64,000 nucleotides of DNA from Verrucomicrobiaceae bacterium (GCA_027490195.1 JAIXYN010000033.1:1-64000); one strand, 5' to 3'; positions 1 to 9,699 are shown, counted from the stretch's first letter. Program-made: numbers and translations. Notes: a model not told the origin generated them from the letters alone.

Positions 1-304
1 AGGTGTCTGTGCGCGCACGGTAAATGCTGGGGAGTGCGAAGGTCCTCGCAGTCGGGCGGTTTGGCGGAGATGGCGCTGGGCGATGAAATGCCTTGGACGC
101 CAAACACGACCAACCTACAGCCCCGAGCGCCGGGCGTTGCATCTGTTTGGGAACAGGTTTCATGGAGCGAAGCACTCTTTCGACACCAAACACCCCCAAC
201 CGACGACCGGAGCGGCTCGCTGCCCGCCTGTTCCAGAAGAAATCTGCTGCCAGTGGAGAACAGACCTGTTTTCTACCAATCGTGGTATCAGCACCCTGAC
301 AGGC
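1..304. other. Non-coding flank, no gene supported
   Basis: No convincing gene is seen here. Several open frames of 60-124 codons cross one another but have arbitrary composition. Around 119-145 there is a short self-complementary stretch (CCCG/CGGG arms) within text resembling the dispersed intergenic repeats found elsewhere in the window. The stretch lies downstream of the minus-strand mlaD gene and could hold its transcript end, but no hairpin followed by a T-run was found. Confidence 0.4.
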
Positions 305-1354
305 TCAGCGGAAAATGCCGCGTTTTGGCGGTGATTCTTCGAGGTGCTTTTTTGCCTCTTCAGCACGGAGTTTTTCCGCAGTGTCCTTGTACCAAAGGGG
401 GCCGTTGACTTTGAAGTTATAAATCAAGTCACGGAAGTCTGTCATCAGGCGCTCGTCGTTCATCAGCGCGCCGAGCAAGCCTTTGCCGGAAGAGATGTTG
501 GCACCGACCACTGAGAAGGTGTCGGCGGCCTTTTTGATCGACTGCAGGGATTCATCGGCCGTCGCCATCAACTTGTCTGCCTTGGCGATGGCTGGGTCGA
601 GTTTGTCAAACATGGGCCCGAGTTTCTTGCTCGACTCCTCCATGTTTTTCGCCGCACCTTTGAAACTGGTGGCGGCGTCCTTGAGTTCCGAGAGGGCGGT
701 CTTGAGGGTCGCGGCGTTTTCCTCACCCAGCACCTTGTCATCCACGCGCTTGAGTGTGTTGTTGAGGTGTTCCATGCCCTCCTTGAAATTGAGAATCGTG
801 GCATCGGAGAGCGCATCTTTGTTCACCTTGCCCATCGCCGACTGGATATCTTTGAGGGCTACGCGCACATCATCCAGCACGACATCGACTTTTTTGCCGA
901 CTTTTTCAGCCTGGCTCTGCAAGTCATTGAGGCCGCCGCCTTTTTCACCTTCGATGATCTTGTCATAATCATGGGGAAGGAAGATATCCGTTTGTTTGCC
1001 CGTGGGCTTGATTTCCACCAGGGCATCTCCCATGAGGCCGGCTGAACCAATGCCAAACGTGGCATCTGCGGGGACCATGACATCTCTGAAGAGCTCCAAG
1101 TCGAGAATGACGCCGGTGAAGGTATCATTAAGCCGTGGTTTTTTGTCCACTTTGCCCACGCGTGAGCCGCCGAGGAACACGGGCGATCCTTCTTTGATGC
1201 CGGAGGCGTTTGGGAAGGTCACCTGCAGGTGGTAGGTGTCCTTGAAGACTTCGCGCACACGTCCGAACATGAGGACGAGCCCGCCAAGCAGGAGCAGTCC
1301 GATGAACAGAAAGAGTCCGACGAGCATTTCGGTTTTTTTATCGCTGTCGATCAT
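305..1354 (-). CDS. mlaD: MlaD/MCE-domain lipid transport protein
   Basis: Periplasmic lipid-binding subunit of an Mla-type ABC transporter that moves phospholipids between outer and inner membrane. The chosen ATG at 1354 gives 349 residues. Residues 11-31 form one N-terminal membrane anchor, an MCE domain follows at about 40-120 (FPNASGIKEGSPVFLGG and the GDALVEI segment), and the rest is a long helical, coiled-coil-like tail to about 290. Longer MCE proteins with such tails are known to form periplasmic channels or needles. An in-frame start at 1450 would overlap the ATPase gene and put 32 non-conserved residues before the anchor, so it was not used. It is the last gene of mlaE-mlaF-mlaD, 34 bases after mlaF. 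Family assignment is firm; the lipid carried is inferred. Confidence 0.9.
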   Translation of the reverse strand: MIDSDKKTEMLVGLFLFIGLLLLGGLVLMFGRVREVFKDTYHLQVTFPNASGIKEGSPVFLGGSRVGKVDKKPRLNDTFTGVILDLELFRDVMVPADATFGIGSAGLMGDALVEIKPTGKQTDIFLPHDYDKIIEGEKGGGLNDLQSQAEKVGKKVDVVLDDVRVALKDIQSAMGKVNKDALSDATILNFKEGMEHLNNTLKRVDDKVLGEENAATLKTALSELKDAATSFKGAAKNMEESSKKLGPMFDKLDPAIAKADKLMATADESLQSIKKAADTFSVVGANISSGKGLLGALMNDERLMTDFRDLIYNFKVNGPLWYKDTAEKLRAEEAKKHLEESPPKRGIFR

Positions 1355-1388
1355 GAGGTAAGGAGAATGAGGGTGGAAAGGGGAGGGT

Positions 1389-2183
1389 TCAACCGGTGAT
1401 GTCGGAACGACCGTTGATAAAGTCCTGCACGATTTGATCGGTGGACTCACGCAGCTCCGTGGGGGTGCCCAGAAAACGGATCTCGCCGCGGTAGAGCATG
1501 GCTACGCGGTTGGCGATCTTGAAGACGCTGCGCATGTCGTGGGTGACGATGATCGAGGTGATGTTGTAGCGGCGCTGCATCCGCAAAATCATCTGGTCGA
1601 TGACGTCGGAACCGATTGGGTCGAGGCCGGAGTTGGGCTCGTCGTAAAGAATGCACTCGCTGTGGTCGATGATGGCGCGGGCGATGCCGGTGCGTTTGCG
1701 CATGCCGCCCGATAGGGCTGTCGGGTATTTGTTCCGGTGCTCGTCGAGATCCACGGCTTGCAGGGCCTCACGCACCCGGCGGTCAATCTCTGCACGATCA
1801 CGCACGCCGTGCTCCAGCAGCGGGAAGGCCACGTTCTGTTCGACGGTGAGATTGTCAAAGAGTGCCGCCCCTTGAAAGAGCATGCTCACCTTCTTCCGAA
1901 CGGGGGCCATTTCGCGCTCTTTCAGGCGGTTGACGTGCACGCCATCCACATAGACCTCGCCTCTTTCGGGCTTAATCAGGCCGATGATGTGTTTCATCAT
2001 CACCGTCTTGCCCTCGCCGCTGGGGCCGATGACGCACAGCGTTTCACCATGCTGGAGCGTGAGGTTGATCCCCCGCAGCACCTCCTGGCTGCCAAAACGT
2101 TTATAAACACCCCGGAGTTCGATGAACGCATGCGTAGTGCCGTTGCCAGAGGCTTGAGTCGTGAAGGTGGTGGGTTCAGCCAT
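1389..2183 (-). CDS. mlaF: ABC transporter ATPase MlaF
   Basis: Cytoplasmic ATPase powering Mla lipid transport, 264 residues, full length for the family. Visible motifs in order: Walker A GPSGEGKT at 53-60, Q-loop FQGA near 103, signature LSGGMRKR at 157-164, and Walker B ILYDEP at 178-183 followed by NSGLDP. The unusual GEGK in Walker A and the LSGGM signature are typical of MlaF rather than of solute importers. It starts 4 bases after the mlaE stop and is followed by mlaD, which fits one transcript from mlaE. Confidence 0.95.
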   Translation of the reverse strand: MAEPTTFTTQASGNGTTHAFIELRGVYKRFGSQEVLRGINLTLQHGETLCVIGPSGEGKTVMMKHIIGLIKPERGEVYVDGVHVNRLKEREMAPVRKKVSMLFQGAALFDNLTVEQNVAFPLLEHGVRDRAEIDRRVREALQAVDLDEHRNKYPTALSGGMRKRTGIARAIIDHSECILYDEPNSGLDPIGSDVIDQMILRMQRRYNITSIIVTHDMRSVFKIANRVAMLYRGEIRFLGTPTELRESTDQIVQDFINGRSDITG

Positions 2184-2187
2184 GACT

Positions 2188-2991
2188 TTAGACGGTGCCG
2201 ATGGGGAAGACGTAGTTCAGCAGGATGGAGAGGAAAAAATTAACGATGAGCAGCACGAGCGAGGAGATGACCACCGCGCGGGTGGTTCCCAGGCCGACAC
2301 CGACAGCGCCGTTTTCAGCGGACAATCCCTGATGGCATGAAATCAAGGTGATCACCATGCCGAACACGAAGCCTTTGATCATGCCAATGCTGAGATCTTC
2401 CATGTTCGTGTGATCGAGCATGTGGGTGAGGTACCATGCGGCGGGCATGTCATAGCCAAAGCTCGTGACTAGGTAGGAGGCGAACAGGCCGAAGGAAATG
2501 CTCTCTGCCACGAGGAATGGCATGGAGATCATCATCGCCAGAAATCGTGGCAGGACGAGGAAATCGACCGGATGTACGCCCATGACCCGCAAGGCATCCA
2601 CCTGCTCAGTGACTTTCATGGTGCCGATGTCAGCGGCCATCGCAGCGCCTACGCGGCCAGCCACCATCAGCCCGGCCAGCACCGGGCCCAGCTCCCGGCA
2701 GAGCGCCACGGAGACCACGGCGCCTACAGTGGTTTCAAAGCCGAAGTCCTTGAACTTGGCGTAACTTTGAAAGGTGAAAACAGCACCCGTAAAAGCTCCG
2801 GTCACAATGACCACCGCCTGGGAGCCATACCCAATGGCGACGATCTGCTGCGCCACGAGCTTGAGACGCCACACACCAGAGCGGAAAGCGATCAGCAACT
2901 CGTGCATCAGCGCAGTGAGCTGCCCGAGATAAACCAGAAAATGTAGGAAGGTGCGGCCCGGCAGGGTCAGCAGGCCTGAAGAAAAATCCAT
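2188..2991 (-). CDS. mlaE: MlaE-type ABC transporter permease
   Basis: Inner-membrane permease of the Mla system, 267 residues from the ATG at 2991. Five or six hydrophobic segments are visible, with the conserved central stretch around LCRELGPVLAGLMVAGRVGAA and the MKVTEQVDALRVMG loop that marks the MlaE/YrbE family. An in-frame start at 3033 would add 14 polar residues that do not look like family sequence. First gene of the mlaEFD operon. A clear rho-independent terminator lies between it and the upstream lipoprotein gene, so the operon probably has its own promoter in the short space before 2991. Confidence 0.93.
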   Translation of the reverse strand: MDFSSGLLTLPGRTFLHFLVYLGQLTALMHELLIAFRSGVWRLKLVAQQIVAIGYGSQAVVIVTGAFTGAVFTFQSYAKFKDFGFETTVGAVVSVALCRELGPVLAGLMVAGRVGAAMAADIGTMKVTEQVDALRVMGVHPVDFLVLPRFLAMMISMPFLVAESISFGLFASYLVTSFGYDMPAAWYLTHMLDHTNMEDLSIGMIKGFVFGMVITLISCHQGLSAENGAVGVGLGTTRAVVISSLVLLIVNFFLSILLNYVFPIGTV

Positions 2992-3056
2992 TTCGGTTTC
3001 ATCATCGCATGTTGTGGCGTGAAGGCAAATCAACGCAGCCCTTGGAGGCGAAAATG

Positions 3057-3089
3057 AAAAGCCCCGTCTGGAGGAGGTCCAGACGGGGC
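3057..3089 (-). terminator. Rho-independent terminator
   Basis: Eleven-base perfect stem (GCCCCGTCTGG at 3061-3071, CCAGACGGGGC at 3079-3089), seven-base loop, and on the minus strand a run of four T at 3060-3057. It lies 35 bases after the stop of the minus-strand lipoprotein gene and ahead of mlaE, so it should separate the two transcripts. Confidence 0.85.
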
Positions 3090-3123
3090 AAAGGCATTGA
3101 GCGGCTGTTTGCAGCAGCGAATG

Positions 3124-3870
3124 CTACTGCGGCGGCACGCGGAAGAGCTTGCCGGTGTAGGGGCACTTGACTTCCATGCCGACGGGCAGACCGGTGACGT
3201 CCACCAGCTGATGCTTCGCGGCAAACGGGCTATTCACGAAGCCGGGGCGTCCAGTGATGGGAGATCCGTAAGGCAGCTCGGCCGTAGGCGCGGGAGTTTT
3301 CGGGGCCACCGATGGAGTGGAAGGTGCAGGAGTAGTCATGGCGGCCACGTTGCTGTTGGGTGCAACAGGAGTGGTGCGGGGACGCTCAGGGGCTGCAGGA
3401 GTCTTTGGACGAGACGAGGCGACGTTGTTGGAGGTGGCTGTCACGCTGCCTGGAACCAGGAAGGGGCGCTGCGTGTAGGGGCAGACGACTTTGGAGCCGG
3501 CGGACATTCCGCGCACATCCACAAGGCGTGGTGGATTGGTGAACGGCGTGCGAACATAGCCTGGAAGGTCTGGCACCGACTGCGCAACAGGCATCGTGGA
3601 TGCATTCAGCATCGCAGGAGGTGGCGTGGCAGGACGATCAGGACCCACGATTGGGCTAGGCGTCTGCACCGGCGTCGTGCTTTGAGTCAGCGTAGGTGAT
3701 CCAGCAGTGGATCCCAGCGGACGACTTTCTTTTCCCATGTAGTAGGTGATGAGCCCACGACTTTGGATCGCCTGCCATGCCTCACGAGGGGGCATAGCAC
3801 AGGATGCCAGCATGAGCGTCACAAGGCAGGATGCGACGAGATGAACCGGGGAGCGAGGTGATTTGGACAT
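3124..3870 (-). CDS. Lipoprotein with two CPYT repeats, function unknown
   Basis: I do not recognise the family. The 248-residue protein starts with a lipoprotein signal (hydrophobic run to residue 23, lipobox LASC with Cys24), so it should be anchored to the envelope. Two homologous repeats lie at about 105-140 and 211-246. Each reads roughly: aromatic-Val-x-(S/T)-Pro-Phe, then L-V-D-V-x-G, then a Cys-Pro-Tyr-Thr motif followed by a Phe-x-Val-Pro end. They are joined by Pro/Thr/Ala-rich linkers. The repeats may be small envelope-binding modules; each holds a single cysteine, so a metal site would need both or a dimer. It has its own terminator and precedes mlaEFD without obvious coupling. 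Confidence 0.8.
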   Translation of the reverse strand: MSKSPRSPVHLVASCLVTLMLASCAMPPREAWQAIQSRGLITYYMGKESRPLGSTAGSPTLTQSTTPVQTPSPIVGPDRPATPPPAMLNASTMPVAQSVPDLPGYVRTPFTNPPRLVDVRGMSAGSKVVCPYTQRPFLVPGSVTATSNNVASSRPKTPAAPERPRTTPVAPNSNVAAMTTPAPSTPSVAPKTPAPTAELPYGSPITGRPGFVNSPFAAKHQLVDVTGLPVGMEVKCPYTGKLFRVPPQ

Positions 3871-4040
3871 AGGCTTGACGAACGGTTAATTTTTTGAAGT
3901 GGCATTCTCATTTTAACGATCTTTTTAAATTATGCAACAACAAGGATGGTAAGGATGGGCAACAAAAACCACTTTTATTAAAATGACAATAATATCATGC
4001 ATGCCTTGTATATTTCTTTGGAATGTGCGGTTTTGCTCCC

Positions 4041-4481
4041 ATGCAATGGCGTATCATCACTGTTGGGAAACCCGGCCACGCTTGGGTCAAAGAGGCTGTG
4101 GATCTCTACTGGAAGAGACTTCAGCACTACAGCAGCTTCGAACATGTGGTGATCAAGGAAGCTCCGTTGGACAGAGTTGAGAAACAGATCGAGGCCGCGT
4201 GTGCGGGTGATCTCTGCATCCTGCTGGACGAACGTGGTCGCCAGCTGCGGAGTCTTGATATGGCGAAATGGATTGAGAATGAGGAGGTTTGCGGCCGCAA
4301 ACGCATCTGCCTCGTCATTGGCGGGGCAGACGGGCACTCGAAGCAATTTCGCGACAAGGCCAAAATGGCCTGGTCACTCTCCACACTCACCATGCAGCAT
4401 GACATTGCCTGGGTGATGCTCATGGAGCAGATCTACCGCGCCTACACCATCATTCGCGGAGAGCCTTACCATCGAGAATGA
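4041..4481 (+). CDS. rlmH: 23S rRNA pseudouridine-1915 N3-methyltransferase RlmH
   Basis: SPOUT-class methyltransferase that methylates pseudouridine 1915 in helix 69 of 23S rRNA. From ATG 4041 it is 146 residues, close to the family's usual 155. The N-terminus MQWRIITVGK and the C-terminal half fit: the glycine-rich SAM loop (VIGGADGHS), the WSLSTLTMQHDIAWVML helix region and the invariant end RGEPYHRE. A start at 4023 would add six residues without family support. The upstream 150 bases are AT-rich and may hold the promoter. It stands alone. Confidence 0.93.
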   Translation: MQWRIITVGKPGHAWVKEAVDLYWKRLQHYSSFEHVVIKEAPLDRVEKQIEAACAGDLCILLDERGRQLRSLDMAKWIENEEVCGRKRICLVIGGADGHSKQFRDKAKMAWSLSTLTMQHDIAWVMLMEQIYRAYTIIRGEPYHRE

Positions 4482-4612
4482 TTTTACATGAACACTGATG
4501 AAACATTCCTCCCGGCTCATTTATTGCTGATCTGAGTCGCAAATCTTCGCAGTTTCGCCTTGCTGATAACTTGGGAGAACCTAAATTTCAAATTTTCTCA
4601 ATTAATCACACC

Positions 4613-7552
4613 ATGTCATCTTCGGTCCTTAGAAACGTCATTCATCCCAAGGCGCAGACGGCGCCGCTGGAGAATGTTCGTGATGAGGCGCGGGATCAGC
4701 GCGTGGGAGCTCCGATGAACGCGGACTTCGGCAAACACGAATCAGAGGACATGGAGCTGGTGCTGGGTGTCCTGGTGGAAAATGCGCCGGTTGCGATGGC
4801 CATGTTTGACCGCGGAATGCGTTACATGCTGGCCAACCGCCAGTGGATCACTGAATTCGGGCTGCAGCAGGTGCAGCCACTCGTCGGCAAGAGCCAGTAT
4901 GAAATTTTTCCGGGTCTGCATCCAGGATGGAGACAAGTGTATGAGCGTGCGCTGCAGGGGCACATCGTCCGCAGCGAACATGATTCTCTCAGCGGACCTG
5001 ACGGCCAGCATCTGGTCTATCGCTGGGAAGTGCGGCCTTGGCGCAAGAAGCGTGATGCCGCCGTTGGTGGCCTGATGGTTACCTGTGAGAAATTCAGCTC
5101 TTCCCAGCCCTCCGGCAAAGATGCTGCCCAAGCAGCTCCTTCCTCTGAGGACAAAGACGGGGCACCGCCTGTGGCGAAAACGCCCGATCCGCTGGACTGC
5201 TCCATTCCGATGCTGATCCTCGATCTGGACGGAGCGATCCTGCGCGCCAACGTCGCCGCTGCGCACTTGACCTTGGACAAAGGAATTCAGGAGGGAATTA
5301 CCTGCTTTTGGGAAGTGTTTGGTGAAGGGCGGGACTACAGCGCCCTGCGTCAGCAGACACTCGATGCACTCACCCGCGTGGCATTGGCTCACTCGCCTGT
5401 TCCTGTTTATATTACCACGCACAAGGATTTCTCCCCGGATCCTTCCATCCCTTCGCGCTGGCTGGTTTCAGCTCTGGCACGCAAAGGGGCGGATGATTCC
5501 CCACGGCAGGTCATGGTGATGGGCTTTCCTTCCCCGCCAGCTGTGGAGATCGTTCCTCGCTTCATTCCGCCGGTGGCTCCGCCAGCCCCTGTGGTGCTCC
5601 CCCTTCCGCTTCCGGTGGCAGCACCAGTGGATGATGCCGCGCAGCAGCGCTTGGAGAACGAGCTTTCACGTGCCCGGCAGGAACTGCGCACTCTCGCCGA
5701 GGCTCAGCAGGCCTTTGGCAGGCGCGAAGCCCGTCTGCGCAGTTATCTCGAAGGCATTCCCTGTGGCGTTTTCGTTCTGGATGAGCGTGGCGTTCCGGTG
5801 TTTCAAAATGAAGGGCTGGCCAAACTACTCGGGCGTCCGCTCGAGACCGATCAAACCGTCGAAAGCTGGCTGGCGCATGCATGTCCCACCGAGGAACATC
5901 GCGCGCAGGTCGTGCTTGCATGGCGTGAAAGCGTCTGGCGGCGTCAGTTGACGCGGACGGTGTCCCTCGCCACGGCGGATGGACTGCTCAAAGAGCTGGA
6001 GTTTCACCCGATTGCCTTGCCTGGCGGTGGTCTGCTCGTCAGCATTCAGGACGCCACGGAGCACACCCGTCATGAAGAGCAGCTCCGCAGCATGGAGGCC
6101 AAGCTCCGTACGCTGATGCAAGGCAGCCCAATCGCCATTGTCATGACCGACAAAGCCGGGGTTATCTTCGAGGTCAACCAGCACGCCGAAGAGATGCTCG
6201 GTCATGCCAAGTCCGATCTGCGGCGCTATCCGCTGGATGCCTGGCTGGATCCTGAAAGCGCCACGGCACGCCGTGATGCGCTGCGCTCTCTGCAAAGCAG
6301 CGGTCGGCAGGCTGAAGCGCTGGGAGTTCGCATCAAGCGCGTCGATGGTTCCTTCTCGCGTGCTATTCTGCATCTTGCAGCCGTTCCAGATGCGCATGGT
6401 GAAGCCCATTGTACCGTTCACTACCTGCAGGAAGTTACGGAACCCGCCGCCGTCACCCTGCCGCAGGCGGTGTTTCCTGCAGCGCCCATTTCGCACACGC
6501 CTGCCGCAGTTTCCAGGCCCACCAGAGCCGTGCTTCTCACCACCGATGCCAATGGCCGCGTGCGCACGTGGACCGAGCATGCGCATCAGGTGTTCGGTTT
6601 GGAGGCGGCTGCCGCCATCGGGCGGCCGTTGCATCAGTTTTTCCGCCCATCGGACGCCACCGGCTTTTTTGCAGATCTCGCCAAGCAGGCGACCAATCCT
6701 CAGAGCATCATACAGCGTCCGTTTTTCGGCGGGAATGGCAAACGCGGCGAAGTGGAAACCAGCGTGCGTGTGCTTGAGCAGGGCGGGGTTGAACTCACCT
6801 CCCATTTCACCACTGGGATCAAAACATCAGAAGCACCCCCTCTACCCGCAGCCATTCTGAAAGCTGCCATCCCGCTGGCTTTCCAGGTGGTGTCACCTTC
6901 CAGCGCACGCTGGCCGGTCGTCGATCTCGAGCGCGAGAAACTCCTGCTGACCGAGACGCATCATCGCATCAAAAATCATCTGCAGATCATCTCCAGCCTG
7001 CTCAACATGCAGATCAATGGCGTGAGCGATCAGGATGCGCGCAATGCCCTGCGCTCCAGCCAGAACCGCGTGCGTGCCATCGCCGCGCTGCATCAGCATT
7101 TGTATCAGGTCGCGCTCGGGAAGGGCGACACCTTCAGCGACTTCTCGCGCGATCTCGTCGCGCACTTGCGTGAATGCTACGAGGTGAAGTCCGACCATAT
7201 CAAGGTGCACCTGGAAGTGCAGGAAGGCCCCATAGAGCAGGAGTGGCTCATGCCGCTTGCCCTGACGCTCAATGAAGCGCTCTCGAACTGCTTCGAGCAC
7301 GCCTACCCGCATGGCCGTCAGGGATTGATCACCGCCATGCTGACTTACACCCAGAGCAGCGGCGAACTCGTCATCAGTGACGATGGCGTGGGTCTGCCCG
7401 CCGAGTTTCATCCCGGCGAAGGCAGCGGCCTTGGCCTCAAAATCCTCGCTGTGTTTGCTGATCAAATGCGTGGCCAGCTCTTTGTTCGGGGCAATCCTGA
7501 TCAAGGCACCGAGATCAAGCTGCGTTTCCCGCTGGCCTCGCCGGAGGGTTAA
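4613..7552 (+). CDS. Soluble multi-PAS sensor histidine kinase (HisKA_2 type)
   Basis: Cytoplasmic sensor kinase, 979 residues from ATG 4613; no membrane segment or signal peptide. At least five PAS-like units can be read at about 49-156, 192-286, 376-486, 496-609 and 640-730, with a Pro-rich stretch and short coiled coil near 310-372. The kinase core has the HisKA_2 phosphoacceptor motif ETHHRIKNHLQ near 782, an N box with NEALSNCFEHAY near 886, and G boxes ISDDGVGLP near 922 and GSGLGL further on. This core is typical of kinases that pair with output regulators carrying RNA-binding or other non-DNA domains. No response regulator is adjacent, so its partner is elsewhere. A TTG start at 4571 is possible but adds residues without domain support. 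Confidence 0.88.
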   Translation: MSSSVLRNVIHPKAQTAPLENVRDEARDQRVGAPMNADFGKHESEDMELVLGVLVENAPVAMAMFDRGMRYMLANRQWITEFGLQQVQPLVGKSQYEIFPGLHPGWRQVYERALQGHIVRSEHDSLSGPDGQHLVYRWEVRPWRKKRDAAVGGLMVTCEKFSSSQPSGKDAAQAAPSSEDKDGAPPVAKTPDPLDCSIPMLILDLDGAILRANVAAAHLTLDKGIQEGITCFWEVFGEGRDYSALRQQTLDALTRVALAHSPVPVYITTHKDFSPDPSIPSRWLVSALARKGADDSPRQVMVMGFPSPPAVEIVPRFIPPVAPPAPVVLPLPLPVAAPVDDAAQQRLENELSRARQELRTLAEAQQAFGRREARLRSYLEGIPCGVFVLDERGVPVFQNEGLAKLLGRPLETDQTVESWLAHACPTEEHRAQVVLAWRESVWRRQLTRTVSLATADGLLKELEFHPIALPGGGLLVSIQDATEHTRHEEQLRSMEAKLRTLMQGSPIAIVMTDKAGVIFEVNQHAEEMLGHAKSDLRRYPLDAWLDPESATARRDALRSLQSSGRQAEALGVRIKRVDGSFSRAILHLAAVPDAHGEAHCTVHYLQEVTEPAAVTLPQAVFPAAPISHTPAAVSRPTRAVLLTTDANGRVRTWTEHAHQVFGLEAAAAIGRPLHQFFRPSDATGFFADLAKQATNPQSIIQRPFFGGNGKRGEVETSVRVLEQGGVELTSHFTTGIKTSEAPPLPAAILKAAIPLAFQVVSPSSARWPVVDLEREKLLLTETHHRIKNHLQIISSLLNMQINGVSDQDARNALRSSQNRVRAIAALHQHLYQVALGKGDTFSDFSRDLVAHLRECYEVKSDHIKVHLEVQEGPIEQEWLMPLALTLNEALSNCFEHAYPHGRQGLITAMLTYTQSSGELVISDDGVGLPAEFHPGEGSGLGLKILAVFADQMRGQLFVRGNPDQGTEIKLRFPLASPEG

Positions 7553-7608
7553 ACCTTCAGAGTCGCATATTCCTTTTGCGAACTGCAGCACTGCCGTGAC
7601 AATGGAGT

Positions 7609-9699
7609 GTGCTGACCTCATCTACGGCCTGCTTCAACCTCCTGGCGTTTCTGACGCTTGGCCTGACCGGTGTCGTTGCGCAGCCCGTCACTACACAAAC
7701 GGACAAAGTCGCCGAGCTGCTCAATGACTGGTTTGCCAAAGGCACTGCGGCGGGGCTCCAGGCCATCATGTATGAAAATCGTGATGGCCAGCATTCGCCG
7801 TTGAACACAGCGCAGTACCCGCAGTTGCAGGTGTACCATGGTGCAGACAATGGAAAAGGTGCCGCCATGCAGCTCCGTTCCCAGCCAACCTTGGGCAATA
7901 GCTCCATGTCTTCAGGAGCCACGCAGATGGGCTGCCTGCCGCGGATCATCATGATGGACCCGGGTGGCAACCTCTTCCTGGCCAAGCAGTACCTCTCCAA
8001 CAACCTCTTCATCTATCCAGAGCACCAGGACTATGACATCGGTGCCAACGGCATCGGTGGGTATGGCGATCTGCTGCCACTGAATACGCCTTGTCTGCTT
8101 ATCTCCCAGGGCTCCTCCTTCTCCGACCAGCCTTTCCTGAAAGCTCTGCTTTCCACCACCGCTGCCTTTCCACCAGACACGCAGAAGCTGCTCATCGAAA
8201 AGCGCCTGCTCATGCCCACGTTGCAGTCCATTTTTCGCCGCTCCAACAGGGTCGTGCAGACATCCGAGGACTACTTCACGGGTAAAGCCCATCCGCCCGT
8301 CTTTGAGGGTACGCAGATCGACGAGGAAAAAATGGTGCGCATGGCCCATGACATGACGCCGGCGAAAATCCCCCCGCTCGTGCTCCTGCGTGTCATTGAG
8401 GAATCCAAAATTGAGGCTGGCAAAAATTTCTTTGAGCTCACCGGATCTCATCCCTGGCAGCTCTCCGACACTCCCGTCTCCATCGCCCGCATCATGCGTG
8501 GCAATGCAGCCGAGCACGGCATGCTCATCGGCTTTGATAAAACGGTGAACCTGTTCAAAGCCCCCCTGAAAATGCGCGCCTGTGTGCTGCAGGGGGATCC
8601 GCGCTTCGTCCACATTGAGTCCGAACCCGGTGCCGATGTCATGCGCCTCCGCATCCGCTGGGAACCGCCCGTGATCACCGCTACTGGCATCCGCAGCCAC
8701 CGCATCGACATCGGCGTCTTCGCTGACAATGGTTCCAGCATCAGTGCTCCCGCCATCATCAGCTTTTACATGCTGCCCAACGAGATGCACTTCTACGATG
8801 AGAAGGGCCGCGTCTCTGAAATCCATTATCAAACTCACAATCCGGATTTCGGTCTGCCCGTCACGGACACCGATCCGCGCTGGGTGAAGATCCTCCTCGC
8901 GTTCAGCATGAAGGACACCAACCTCCGCAGCCGGCTGCTCGAACAAATTCTCACGCCCGCAGAACGCAGCGGACTGCAGCAGCATTACATCGTGCTCAAA
9001 CCCATGCTCGATGCCTTCAGAGCCATCGAATATGCTGACAAACGCAAGGATGAGGCGGCCCGGCTGCTGACAAAGCTGGGCGAGTCCATTAGCGCGGCCT
9101 TGAAGAAACCTGTCGTGGAAAAATCCGACCTCACCGTGCGTGCCACCATCGACAAAGTGCTCAACGCCGTCGCCAACTTTCATCCCCTCTACATTGGCTC
9201 ACAGCGCGAACTCGATGCACTGGCGACGGCTTCGTCCAAACCAACCGCTGTTGCCGATGTCCGTGCTGAACTCCACCGCCTCATCATGCAAGGCGTCCTC
9301 ATCGAGCAGGCCTCCGGCCAGATCGATACCATTTCCCCGCCTGACAAGCTCTCGCTTGGGGAGCGCTACATGCTCCGCGGCCTGAACATCACCCTGCTCA
9401 GCCAGGTGCTCTTTCCGGACGTCCTCGAACGTTCCACCGCCCCCGCCTACGTCAGTCCGCGCCTGACCACGCCCAAGCAATGGCGCGATGTCTATCGCTA
9501 CGATGCTACCTCCGGCGCACTTCAGGGCTGGATCCGTTACGCCGACGCACGCATCGCCAACTTCGACGCCGAAGGCCGGCTCCAGCCCGATGGTCCGAAA
9601 GGAAAGTCCGTTCCTGTCCTCTACCTCATAAATGAGAAGGGTCTGCTCACCTGGCGTGCTCAACCCGCGCCCAAGCCGGTGACCTCGTCATCGAAGTGA
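7609..9699 (+). CDS. Large secreted protein of unknown function
   Basis: A 696-residue protein I do not recognise. The GTG at 7609 is the only usable start: an in-frame TGA lies at 7597, four codons upstream. The first 25 residues form a signal peptide ending near VVAQ, so the product should be exported. No transmembrane segment, metal motif or enzyme signature stands out. The middle has a beta-rich part (about 300-400) and the region about 430-520 looks helical. The C-terminal 60 residues contain a W-R-D-V-Y-R-Y-D stretch typical of a terminal beta-sheet. It is convergent with the next lipoprotein gene, which is equally unknown, and both show the base composition of the surrounding chromosome. 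Confidence 0.8.
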   Translation: MLTSSTACFNLLAFLTLGLTGVVAQPVTTQTDKVAELLNDWFAKGTAAGLQAIMYENRDGQHSPLNTAQYPQLQVYHGADNGKGAAMQLRSQPTLGNSSMSSGATQMGCLPRIIMMDPGGNLFLAKQYLSNNLFIYPEHQDYDIGANGIGGYGDLLPLNTPCLLISQGSSFSDQPFLKALLSTTAAFPPDTQKLLIEKRLLMPTLQSIFRRSNRVVQTSEDYFTGKAHPPVFEGTQIDEEKMVRMAHDMTPAKIPPLVLLRVIEESKIEAGKNFFELTGSHPWQLSDTPVSIARIMRGNAAEHGMLIGFDKTVNLFKAPLKMRACVLQGDPRFVHIESEPGADVMRLRIRWEPPVITATGIRSHRIDIGVFADNGSSISAPAIISFYMLPNEMHFYDEKGRVSEIHYQTHNPDFGLPVTDTDPRWVKILLAFSMKDTNLRSRLLEQILTPAERSGLQQHYIVLKPMLDAFRAIEYADKRKDEAARLLTKLGESISAALKKPVVEKSDLTVRATIDKVLNAVANFHPLYIGSQRELDALATASSKPTAVADVRAELHRLIMQGVLIEQASGQIDTISPPDKLSLGERYMLRGLNITLLSQVLFPDVLERSTAPAYVSPRLTTPKQWRDVYRYDATSGALQGWIRYADARIANFDAEGRLQPDGPKGKSVPVLYLINEKGLLTWRAQPAPKPVTSSSK

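Noticed and set aside
7912..9183. 423-codon open frame on the minus strand
   Set aside because: Opposite the 696-residue secreted protein. No signal, no domain, composition of a reverse-strand shadow.
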